A DNA stretch of 13,912 nucleotides from CAVDAL01 sp963606965 (lineage in GTDB: Bacteria > Actinomycetota > Coriobacteriia > Coriobacteriales > QAMH01). The notes below the pieces were generated by a model. The model was not told the origin of the DNA. It ran no database searches and saw only the letters and a program-made list of their open reading frames with translations. The position numbers were made by a program, and so were the translations under genes. This document shows, in pieces, positions 8,901 to 13,912 of the stretch; position 1 is the stretch's first letter; the number at the start of each line of letters is the position of its first letter. The stretch covers positions 1 through 13,912 of the forward strand of contig CAVDAL010000125.1 of NCBI GenBank assembly GCA_963606965.1. The letters are read 5' to 3'.

Positions 8901-10884
8901 TGCAGTCTTTGAATGCATACATACCAAAGTTTGTTACAGCCTCTGTATTAATTTGTGCTAACTGTTCACAAGAATTGAATGCATACGTATTAATTTTTTT
9001 AACTGAACTTGGAAGTTTAACTTCCTTCAAGCTAGTGCACCCATTAAAGCAATTCATAGGTATTTCAGCAATTCCTTCAGGTAAGGTAATTCTTTCCAAA
9101 GAAGTGCAATTCTGGAATAAATTATTGCTGAGTGTAGTCACGCCGCTAAGGTCAACATTTTTCAAAGCAGAACAGCCATAGAATAAATTAGCTGGCAATG
9201 TTTCAATGTTGGCATTATTAAAATCTACTGATTCAATTGCAGTGCAATATGCAAATGCATATGCGCTAATCGTTTCACATGCGTCATCGACTTTAAAGTT
9301 GCCTTTTGCAACTGGAGTTACACAAACAAGAGTCTTCTTATCTTTAGAATAGATTGCATCATGGCTCATGATGAAGTTTTCATTGTCGTCAGAAATTGTG
9401 ACTTCTTCAAGACTTGTGCAATTAGCAAAAACTTGAGTTCCAATTGTTTTAACGCCAGCTCCTATAGTTACTTTCTTCAAGCTAGTGCAACCAAAAAATT
9501 CACTATTAACAATTTGAGTTACAGTATCAGGAACAATAACTTCCGTGATGCCAGGAAGATTCTTGAACATACCATTCAATATAGTCATCTTTTGTGACAA
9601 TTTAATATCTGTAAGAACTGCGCATGCAGCAAATGGAGTGCCATCAGAAGATGTTATGCCTGTCATGTCGACTGATTTCAAACTAGTGCATCCATTAAAT
9701 GCATTACTGGAAAGTTTTCCACCTTCAGAAGCTTCACTGCCCAACTTAACAGTGGTTAAAGAAGTGCATCCACTAAATGCGCATGAAGAAACTGCACTAT
9801 CTCCTGCAATGCTTGGCAAGTCAACACTTGTGATACTAGTACACTTTTGGAAAGCAAAATCCATTATTGATTTCGCATTTGAAAAGTCTATAGTTGTAAT
9901 GCCCGTGCAACCAGCAAAAGCGTAAGAAGAGACAGTAGTTACTTTAGGATATAAAGCTTGGGTTAATGATGTGCATCCTTGAAATGCATTGCCATTAATA
10001 GCAGTTATTCCATCAATACCTGAAACAGTTTTAAGGCTTGTGCACCCGCTAAAGATTCCTTGTGGAATTGTTGTAAAACCTGTCAAATCAACAGATTCAA
10101 GTGCAACACAACCCATAAATACGCTTGTGCCAAAGCTTTTAATCTTGTTTAAATTCTTAACTTCTTTCAATGCTTTGCAATCTTGGAATGCAGTGTTACC
10201 GACAGTAGGTGCTGAAGCAAAGTCAACACTCTCAATTGCACTACATCCATTGAAAGCATCTTTGCCGATTGATGTGACCTTGCTTAAGTCAACAGACTTT
10301 AAAGATGCGCAATTTTTAAATGCAGAATCTGGAATTGCTGTAATCGCTTCCAAGTTAATGCTTTCAAGCGCGCCGCATCCATTGAAAGCATTTGCGCCTA
10401 TTGTAGTACCACTATTTAAAGTAATCTGCTTTAACTTAGAGCAATTGCGAAAAACATAAGTTCCAAGTGTCTTCACATCTGCACCAAGTGTTGCATCTGT
10501 AATAGCAGCCATACCATTAAAAGAATAATTACCAAGCTTTGTAATATGGCCGCCTATTACAACTTTTTGAACAGCAGTCTTATTGTCTGCTGTATTCCAT
10601 GGAGCAGACTTAGAAGAACTACTTTTGTAATCTGGGATAGCCTCTGCTGTAGTTGTTTTGTTGGTAATGGTTAAAGTTTCCCATGTACCATCACTATCAG
10701 AGTCTGTTAATGCCCAGTGCAGATTTGTACCAAAATCTGCTTCTGTAGTTGCCGGTGCAGCAGCGTACGCTTGTTGCGTGTGTTGCAAAGCAAGAGCAGG
10801 CACCATTGTTGCTACTAAAGCAAGTGATGCAAACAAGCGAATAACCTTGGATGGCACACTGCTTTTAGCAATTTGCTTTTCCAC
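5917..10884 (-). CDS. BspA-like leucine-rich-repeat surface protein, 1655 residues
   Basis: The start is GTG 10884, because AAAGGAGG lies 6 nt upstream and the next residues form a clean signal peptide (about 1-41, AYA before AAP). A TTG at 10932 would add 16 residues spanning that SD. Residues about 90-1340 are a long array of LRR_5/BspA-type repeats, each with a Phe-x-x-Cys-x-x-Leu core (often FxGCTSL) and a V-x-x-I turn; I count over 30. Short non-repeat inserts of the kind IYSKDKKTLV and ILYNADKTTVISV interrupt it. A Big-like beta domain follows near 1440-1495 (LTQGKDYS...APGTYKLAIKGNG). Then comes a second short LRR block (about 1538-1621, TYKVTSVGSKACYK) and a very lysine-rich tail ending SVVVK. 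There is no LPXTG, so wall retention through the basic tail is a guess. Relatives act in adhesion to host proteins or other microbes. Its own promoter and the following hairpins suggest a separate transcript. Confidence 0.93.
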   Translation of the reverse strand: MEKQIAKSSVPSKVIRLFASLALVATMVPALALQHTQQAYAAAPATTEADFGTNLHWALTDSDSDGTWETLTITNKTTTAEAIPDYKSSSSKSAPWNTADNKTAVQKVVIGGHITKLGNYSFNGMAAITDATLGADVKTLGTYVFRNCSKLKQITLNSGTTIGANAFNGCGALESINLEAITAIPDSAFKNCASLKSVDLSKVTSIGKDAFNGCSAIESVDFASAPTVGNTAFQDCKALKEVKNLNKIKSFGTSVFMGCVALESVDLTGFTTIPQGIFSGCTSLKTVSGIDGITAINGNAFQGCTSLTQALYPKVTTVSSYAFAGCTGITTIDFSNAKSIMDFAFQKCTSITSVDLPSIAGDSAVSSCAFSGCTSLTTVKLGSEASEGGKLSSNAFNGCTSLKSVDMTGITSSDGTPFAACAVLTDIKLSQKMTILNGMFKNLPGITEVIVPDTVTQIVNSEFFGCTSLKKVTIGAGVKTIGTQVFANCTSLEEVTISDDNENFIMSHDAIYSKDKKTLVCVTPVAKGNFKVDDACETISAYAFAYCTAIESVDFNNANIETLPANLFYGCSALKNVDLSGVTTLSNNLFQNCTSLERITLPEGIAEIPMNCFNGCTSLKEVKLPSSVKKINTYAFNSCEQLAQINTEAVTNFGMYAFKDCKVLATVDTSSATTFGMYPFKGCAVEELDFSSLSGNITNNYVGNTTNLKSIKLGANTTVTCDSFTTSLREKIEKIEITADNTKYAMFDNNQLLCEIDADKNATKVIMCIGAGTEIVVPETVTTIGSKAFEKNANIEKVTLPANGCVVEQFAFGANTSGHAIGCTKLKEIVNLDKVTSIGNAAFRGATVLKEANVSAATSIGSNAFQSCIELEKVVLNPSGTSIADYAFHECRSLAIPDNFAAVTSLGQWAFYNCISLTGTLTTPAAVTAIPNYCFENCDSLSGLVVSEGVTTVGSYSFDGCSSLGSIELPKTLTKVNQGSFSYCDTVDSVVINGNTSFNYQAPISAYAGSFTGTTAKHISLDAAATYCKIIDNSLYDTANQLLLAGQTSDLSYDLVITDEDIAGGRYAGFDNISSVKIVGATKTVKICRNAFKNCKNIKTVSLSNVIFDTKKDVFKGCTSLETVIFDGSVTDIVGNSFNGGSNFIGCSSFTKYELGADYQGDYTVEDGILYNADKTTVISVPTGLSEVKLASTVTTIGPASFSGNCNMKRFVVPEGVTSIENSAFADVNIEYIKLPSTLWKDKELSSFQKDIDQAGGMFFNGQPSGLSGAKMIANTSLKEIDLSNYGQSYIPPYVFASLGGLESVTLPACIEEIAAGAFFNCINLKNVYSESQTLAVAGAGMTGDSTLGWKSTTPPAFGYENGVLNTAIWKVNENITFVGLAYEQNELYGYANNQGGKFTPYVVLADTDSATLNSMFGSDQGWKSYNTVSVAATNFAKTGKAPSKLALSVKFMDEGFSRTLTQGKDYSIVCLNAAGKEVKNTNAPGTYKLAIKGNGKDVIGLQIVASFKQEKTMNITTSLGKFKANNATDTATFVKLSKKASKAKSITIPTTVKANGRTYKVTSVGSKACYKQNNVTKLTIGKNVKTIKAKAFASCKKLKTVVVKSKSLKKSSFKNLLKSSKIKTVKCVSYAKKASVKAKYKKYAKKYKKSVVVK

Positions 10885-10890
10885 GAAAAG

Positions 10891-10898
10891 CCTCCTTT
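10891..10898 (-). promoter_or_regulatory. Ribosome binding site deciding the LRR-protein start
   Basis: AAAGGAGG reads on the minus strand 6 nt before GTG 10884. It is the strongest SD near this gene and argues against the longer TTG-initiated frame. Confidence 0.85.
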
Positions 10899-10966
10899 CA
10901 TTTTTATCCTTGCTATATCCTTTTTGCAGCAAGGAACATTACCCTAAAAACACGGAAATAATTTTC

Positions 10967-10994
10967 TTGACGCATTGTCTGTTTACCAGATAAT
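10967..10994 (+). promoter_or_regulatory. Divergent sigma-70-like promoter candidate
   Basis: TTGACG (10967-10972), a 16-nt spacer and GATAAT (10989-10994), five of six matches in each box, point rightward into the gene-free region. No convincing gene follows; only a 36-codon frame without an SD lies downstream (11013-11123). Confidence 0.35.
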
Positions 10995-11019
10995 TCTTAG
11001 CACGACTTATTCATGGTGA

Positions 11020-11047
11020 AGAATAATAATTTCCATCATGCAGTAAA
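11020..11047 (-). promoter_or_regulatory. Candidate promoter of the LRR-protein gene
   Basis: TTTACT (11047-11042), a 16-nt spacer, then TATTCT (11025-11020), each matching four of six consensus bases. It would give a leader of about 130 nt. The 18-bp palindrome is centred about 60 bp upstream of the expected transcription start, where an activator could bind. The match is weak. Confidence 0.3.
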
Positions 11048-11069
11048 CTACACTCCTGTGTTTATTACT

Positions 11070-11087
11070 ACTACCCAAATGGGTAGT
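11070..11087. promoter_or_regulatory. 18-bp palindrome, candidate operator
   Basis: ACTACCCAAATGGGTAGT has perfect 8-bp arms around AA. Both strands contain a match to the start (RWWTRGGY) of the GerE/LuxR-type site consensus. It lies between the divergent promoter candidates and the IS element, upstream of the LRR-protein gene. A binding site for a dimeric HTH regulator is inferred from symmetry and position only. Confidence 0.4.
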
Positions 11088-11134
11088 GTTGTTAAAATTT
11101 TTTGCAAGAATATGCTTGTTTAAGTTTAAATAAG

Positions 11135-11167
11135 AAAAATGGCGGAAGCATCTTGTATCCCCCGCCA
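11135..11167 (-). terminator. Rho-independent-like terminator reading leftward
   Basis: On the minus strand TGGCGG (11167-11162) pairs with CCGCCA (11145-11140) around a 16-nt loop, and TTTTT follows at once (11139-11135). No gene ends just upstream on this strand, so it may end a small RNA or block transcription coming from the right towards the LRR gene. Confidence 0.5.
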
Positions 11168-11265
11168 CTCAAAAGATGTTGCATTCAGTTTTGCGCAAAT
11201 GTTGTAACCGCAAAGTATCACAACTTACTATTTCTGCTATTTATTCCTCCTCTTGCTCAATAGCA
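11135..11265 (-). ncRNA. Candidate structured small RNA
   Basis: In order on the minus strand: TGCTATT/AATAGCA (arms 11265-11259 and 11241-11235) with a 17-nt loop containing AAGAGGAGG; a GTTGT/ACAAC stem around 11195-11223; the palindrome TTTGCGCAAA; then CATCTT/AAGATG interleaved with the terminator stem. A T-run closes it. No promoter is convincing and no start codon follows the AGGAGG at SD distance, so a peptide is unlikely. It is a hypothesis from structure alone. Confidence 0.25.
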
Positions 11266-11363
11266 CAAAAAAACATATATAACGGCAAAAGCTGCCTATT
11301 ACCTTATCTCCTACGTGCTTGTTGATTTTAAAATTAGCAAAAACGCTATGCCTGACCTGCGGT

Positions 11364-11414
11364 TTATCACGGAATCCGCCGGTTGTATAGTGCCTGATTA
11401 TCACGGAATCCGCC
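11364..11414 (+). repeat. 34-bp-period direct repeat, two exact 17-bp copies
   Basis: TTATCACGGAATCCGCC occurs at 11364-11380 and 11398-11414. TGCCTGA precedes each copy (11349-11355, with 8 extra nt, and 11391-11397). A decayed third copy (CACGGAATA at 13867) lies at the same 34-bp period once the insertion sequence and one flanking duplication are removed. TGTATAG at 11384 matches the terminus of the neighbouring IS, so this may be the multiple-repeat end of another IS21-like element. Unique 17-nt gaps are too short for CRISPR spacers. Confidence 0.7.
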
Positions 11415-11426
11415 ACTTACACAGGG

Positions 11427-11435
11427 CTCAATTTG
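11427..11435 (+). repeat. Left target-site duplication of the IS21-family element
   Basis: CTCAATTTG directly precedes the IS terminus TGTATAG and is identical to 13858-13866. Confidence 0.8.
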
Positions 11436-11489
11436 TGTATAGTACTCTAAAAATGGGTCAGCGTTTCGCTTAAAAATTGGGTCACTTCC
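11436..11489 (+). repeat. Left end of the IS with two transposase-binding-like repeats
   Basis: The TGTATAG terminus is followed by two (T)GGGTCA-containing repeats 24 bp apart (GGGTCA at 11455 and 11479), separated by a TTTCGCTT segment. In IS21-family elements such terminal repeats bind the transposase. Confidence 0.75.
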
Positions 11490-11490
11490 G

Positions 11491-11525
11491 CTCCGACAGT
11501 ACGTCACTATACAATGCTGTCGGAG
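11491..11525 (+). promoter_or_regulatory. SD-sequestering inverted repeat in the istA leader
   Basis: CTCCGACAG (11491-11499) and CTGTCGGAG (11517-11525) are perfect 9-bp complements around a 17-nt loop. The 3' arm includes GGAG of the istA SD (GGAGGTGAT, 11522-11530). A weak -10-like TACAAT sits in the loop (11510-11515), so a transcript begun there would start near 11521 and lack the 5' arm. Read-through transcripts would carry both arms and hide the SD. Confidence 0.55.
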
Positions 11526-11538
11526 GTGATTTAGGAAG

Positions 11539-13017
11539 ATGATTACGATGATGGAAAAACTAGAAATCATTACACTACATTTGAAGAATCAATCAAACAG
11601 AAGCATTGCTAAAGAGCTTGGCATCGACAAAAAGACGGTAAACAAATACGTTGCTGAATATGAGCGTGCACAAGCAGCACTTACGCAACCAGAAATGTCT
11701 GATAAGGAAAAACTGCGCAAGGCAACAGAGGTTGCAACAGCTTCTCCAGAGTACAAGAAAAGGAACTCGCCTGCTAGTAAATGGTCGCTAGAGATGGACG
11801 AGTTCCTTGACAAAATTTTGGCAGCTGAAGCAAAGAAAGCCGAGCTTCTGCATACCAAAAAGCAACAACTCACAAAATACCAGATATTAGGCCTAATGCA
11901 AGAGGCAGGCTTTGATATCGGTTACACAAGTGTGTGCAGCAAGATAAACGAAAAGCGCGCCGTGAAAAAAGAAGCATTTATTGCGCAAAACTACCGCTAT
12001 GGCCAGCGCTTTGAGTTTGACTTTGGTGAGGTACATCTTCACATTGCAGGTAAACTCACAAAAGCATTTATTGCTGTGATGAGTGCTCCAGCTTCAGGGT
12101 ATCGCTATGCAAGAATCTATCGAAATCAAAAGTTTGATGTGTTTGTTGATAGCCAGGTGCGCTTCTTTGAGCACATGGGTGGCTGCTTTGAAGAAGGCGT
12201 TTACGACAACATGAGAAATGTTGTGAAAAAGTTTGTTGGCAAAAACGAAAAGGAACTAAACGAAGGGCTGATAAAGCTTGCGCTTTACTATGGCTTTAGA
12301 GTAAACGTAACAAATGCCTATGCCGGAAATGAAAAAGGCACTGTAGAGAGATCAGTTGATGTGGTAAGAAATGCAGCTTTTGCTCTGAACTGGAAGTTTG
12401 ATAGTTTAGCCGATGTGCAGGCAGCACTTGACAAAGCGCTTGCAAAACTCAACGAAAACGTTTGTGTTGAAAAGGAACGCGCAGCGCTGACTCCATATCG
12501 CCCACCTTATGAGGTAGCAGATATCGTGAGTGAATGCATTGTTGATAAGTACTCATGTGTTCGCTATGACAAGGTATCTTATTCGGTGCCTGATTGCTTT
12601 GTTGGCAAGCATATGTGCATAAAGGCATACCCCACTGAAATCGTCATCCTTTACAAAGGAAGTGAAGTTGCGAGACATGTGCGCTCTTACAAAACCAAAG
12701 ACATGGTGTTAGAGTTTGATCACTACTTAACAACCTTCAACAAAAAGCCTGGTGCACTAGCTAACTCACGTGCACTTGCAACAAAGGCAGAACTAGCTGA
12801 GGTATTTAAAAGCGAATATACAGATAACCCACGTGAGTTCATATCAATCTTAAATGAATGCAAAGATGATAGCGTAGAAGATACACTTTTGGCGCTCAAA
12901 GACCACGTGAGAAAAAAGAAAGTGTACCTAAAAGAAGTATACGACGATGACCCCATTGCGCTTGCAACCCAGCGTCAAATTGAGCGCATTGACGCTATTG
13001 GTAAGGACGTGGCATAA
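11539..13017 (+). CDS. istA: IS21-family DDE transposase IstA
   Basis: 492 residues. It cuts and joins the IS ends during transposition, with IstB as partner. An N-terminal helix-turn-helix (about 15-40, NRSIAKELGIDKKTVNKYV) should bind the terminal repeats. The integrase-like core shows the acidic triad as Asp161 (FDFG), Asp223 (YDNMRNVV) and Glu270 (KGTVE). A beta-rich C-terminal domain follows (about 345-400, YDKVSYSVPDCFVGK). The ATG at 11539 follows a 9-nt perfect SD (GGAGGTGAT); further in-frame ATGs lie at 11548 and 11551. The frame is uninterrupted and its TAA directly abuts the istB ATG, so the two are co-translated. The length falls within the family's usual range. Leader structure suggests expression is held low. 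Confidence 0.96.
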   Translation: MITMMEKLEIITLHLKNQSNRSIAKELGIDKKTVNKYVAEYERAQAALTQPEMSDKEKLRKATEVATASPEYKKRNSPASKWSLEMDEFLDKILAAEAKKAELLHTKKQQLTKYQILGLMQEAGFDIGYTSVCSKINEKRAVKKEAFIAQNYRYGQRFEFDFGEVHLHIAGKLTKAFIAVMSAPASGYRYARIYRNQKFDVFVDSQVRFFEHMGGCFEEGVYDNMRNVVKKFVGKNEKELNEGLIKLALYYGFRVNVTNAYAGNEKGTVERSVDVVRNAAFALNWKFDSLADVQAALDKALAKLNENVCVEKERAALTPYRPPYEVADIVSECIVDKYSCVRYDKVSYSVPDCFVGKHMCIKAYPTEIVILYKGSEVARHVRSYKTKDMVLEFDHYLTTFNKKPGALANSRALATKAELAEVFKSEYTDNPREFISILNECKDDSVEDTLLALKDHVRKKKVYLKEVYDDDPIALATQRQIERIDAIGKDVA

Positions 13018-13776
13018 ATGAACACAGAAGCCATTAAACAATACGCAGCACGATTGAAGTTCAGCTACGCCAAGCAAAACATCGATGAATTTTTACTTGA
13101 AGCCGCAGCACAAGATTACAGCGTAAGTGAAGCTATAGAACATCTTTTTGAACAAGAGTGCGAGCTCAGGCGCCAAAATGGCATTGTGCGCCGTATAAAC
13201 AAGGCACACTTTCCCTACCAGATGACATTCGATACGTTTGCTGATGCACATCTTTCCCCACAAATCAGACGTGAGGTGCGCGTGCTAGAAACGCTTGAGT
13301 TTCTAGAAGAAGGTTCAAACGTGGTACTCATTGGAAACCCTGGTGTTGGTAAAACTGCTCTCTCTATTGCCCTTGGCACCAAGGCCTGCTACAACGGCAA
13401 AAACGTCTCGTTCATAAACGTTCCCAACCTTGTAATTGAAATGAAAGAGGCAATGAGCCTTAATGCGCTTACCTCGTATAAGAAAAGTTTTGAGAAGTAT
13501 GACCTGGTAATCCTTGATGATTTTGGCTATTGCTCGTTTAGTAGAGAATGCGGAGAGGTGCTTTTTAATTTGCTGTCAAACCGCTTACAAAAAGCACCAA
13601 TGATTGTAACAACGAACTTACCATTTGCGAGATGGAATGAGGTGTTTGATGACAAGGTTTTAACAGGAGCGATTGTGGACAGAATTGCTCACAAAGCTCA
13701 CGTACTTGACATGACAGGAGAAAGCTATCGGGTTTTAGAAACGAAGGAGTGGTTGGAAAAGACAGAGGACAAATAA
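13018..13776 (+). CDS. istB: IS21-family helper ATPase IstB
   Basis: A 252-residue AAA+ ATPase, of normal family length, that assembles on target DNA and recruits or activates IstA. Visible motifs: N-terminal helical region (1-75), Walker A GNPGVGKT (106-113), Walker B VILDD (164-168) followed by FGY, sensor-1 TTN (198-200) and an arginine-finger-like DRI (221-223). The ATG touches the istA stop (TAAATG) with only a poor SD, so translational coupling is likely. All key residues are present and the frame is intact, so the element is probably functional. It resembles DnaC-like loader ATPases, but the istA partner and flanking IS ends settle the identity. Confidence 0.95.
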   Translation: MNTEAIKQYAARLKFSYAKQNIDEFLLEAAAQDYSVSEAIEHLFEQECELRRQNGIVRRINKAHFPYQMTFDTFADAHLSPQIRREVRVLETLEFLEEGSNVVLIGNPGVGKTALSIALGTKACYNGKNVSFINVPNLVIEMKEAMSLNALTSYKKSFEKYDLVILDDFGYCSFSRECGEVLFNLLSNRLQKAPMIVTTNLPFARWNEVFDDKVLTGAIVDRIAHKAHVLDMTGESYRVLETKEWLEKTEDK

Positions 13777-13793
13777 GGTGAATTTGCAGGCTA

Positions 13794-13857
13794 GGAAGTG
13801 GTCCATTTTTAAAGCGAAATTTTTTAAATTTGACCCAATTTTCTATTGAAATCTACA
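13794..13857 (+). repeat. Right end of the IS with two inverted terminal repeats
   Basis: Read inward from 13857 (minus strand): TGTAG terminus, AGAAAATTGGGTCA (13844-13831), TTTCGCTT, then AAAAATGGACCACTTCC (13810-13794). These match the left-end repeats in order, the inner one with a GT-to-AC change. The outer and inner repeats are farther apart than at the left end because of an A/T-rich insertion. Confidence 0.75.
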
Positions 13858-13866
13858 CTCAATTTG
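13858..13866 (+). repeat. Right target-site duplication of the IS21-family element
   Basis: CTCAATTTG follows the IS terminus CTACA and is identical to 11427-11435. The sequence then continues as the decayed third copy of the 34-bp-period repeat. Confidence 0.8.
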
Positions 13867-13912
13867 CACGGAATACACGACATGGCTCTAAATTTGGGTA
13901 CATTTTCGCATG
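13867..13912 (+). other. Pre-insertion flank, possibly another IS21-like end
   Basis: This is the sequence that was contiguous with 11435 before insertion. It contains CACGGAATA of the 34-bp-period repeat, then CTCTAAATTTGGGT and TTTTCGC, which resemble the left end of the IS (CTCTAAAAATGGGT, then TTTCGC). It may be the start of a related element cut by the window edge. Confidence 0.35.

Larger units (their letters stand above)
10885..11435. other. Gene-free region between the LRR gene and the IS element
   Basis: About 550 bp of A+T-rich sequence without a credible protein gene on either strand. It holds the LRR-gene leader and SD, two divergent promoter candidates, the 18-bp palindrome, the inverted repeat with a CCTCCTC/GAGGAGG loop, the leftward terminator and, from 11349, the 34-bp-period repeat interrupted by the insertion sequence. 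Between about 11270 and 11348 I see nothing beyond a small ATTTTAAAAT palindrome. Confidence 0.6.
11436..13857 (+). mobile_element. Complete IS21-family insertion sequence, 2422 bp
   Basis: The element begins TGTATAG and ends CTACA, so both ends start TGTA when read inward. It carries istA and istB in the family's usual order and has IS21-style multiple terminal repeats. The left end has AAAAATGGGTCA (11449-11460) and AAAAATTGGGTCACTTCC (11472-11489). The right end has their inverted counterparts at 13831-13844 and 13794-13810. TTTCGCTT lies between the two repeats at both ends. A perfect 9-bp direct repeat flanks it, so the insertion looks intact and recent. The size fits the family. Both genes are uninterrupted, so it may still be active. 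Confidence 0.92.

Noticed and set aside
5917..10884. Many long plus-strand open frames opposite the LRR gene
   Set aside because: They mirror the repeat unit in antisense, lack SDs and have repetitive, non-protein-like composition.
10885..10932. TTG-initiated 16-residue extension of the LRR protein
   Set aside because: The segment contains the AAAGGAGG SD for GTG 10884 and would put a charged stretch before a clean signal peptide.
11070..11101. Rightward terminator made of the palindrome and the T-run near 11096
   Set aside because: The T-run begins about 8-9 nt after the stem, too far for a standard intrinsic terminator.
11013..11123. 36-codon frame on the plus strand downstream of TTGACG/GATAAT
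   Set aside because: No SD, no recognisable peptide features, and it runs through the palindrome; too weak to call a gene.
11246..11252. AGGAGG on the minus strand as an RBS for a small gene
   Set aside because: No ATG, GTG or TTG at a usable distance; stops follow quickly.
11364..11414. CRISPR array
   Set aside because: Only two exact 17-bp repeats with 17-nt gaps, no cas genes, and an IS-end motif in the gap.

Overview
The window looks like a low-G+C stretch of a Gram-positive chromosome. Shine-Dalgarno (SD) sites are strong, surface proteins carry Sec signal peptides, and there is a lipoprotein but no outer-membrane hallmark. The signal peptide of the giant surface protein (run ending VPALAL, then a Tyr-Ala cleavage region) and the taste for Ig-like, LRR and LuxR-type parts remind me of Coriobacteriia (Atopobium/Olsenella-like), with Clostridia as the alternative. 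This is an inference from style, not a database match.

Layout. Positions 1-5743, minus strand: five tightly packed co-directional genes. In transcription order they are two paralogous secreted, C-terminally membrane-anchored proteins with a cysteine-rich Ig-like (Big) domain (ATGA overlap), an ABC ATPase, a large ABC-2-type permease with a big extracytoplasmic C-terminal domain (32-nt overlap), and a lipoprotein that runs off the left edge. This reads as one surface-exposed ABC cassette; its substrate is unknown. Positions 5781-5895: three consecutive hairpins on the minus strand, the last followed by a T-run. Positions 5917-10884, minus strand: a 1655-residue BspA-like leucine-rich-repeat surface protein whose true start is a GTG preceded by AAAGGAGG. 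Positions 10885-11435: no convincing gene, but divergent promoter-like boxes, an 18-bp palindrome, an inverted repeat with a purine/pyrimidine-rich loop, and a terminator-like stem.

Positions 11436-13857: a complete IS21-family insertion sequence (istA DDE transposase plus istB AAA+ helper) with multiple terminal repeats and a perfect 9-bp flanking duplication. Joining the flanks across the duplication restores a 34-bp-period repeat (two exact and one decayed copy), so the element landed inside an older repeat region, perhaps the end of another transposon. The istA leader carries a perfect 9-bp inverted repeat that would bury the SD in read-through transcripts.

The most unusual biology is the paired Cys-rich Ig-like proteins wired to an ABC transporter. 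The structured RNA-like region upstream of them and the self-limiting istA leader come next.
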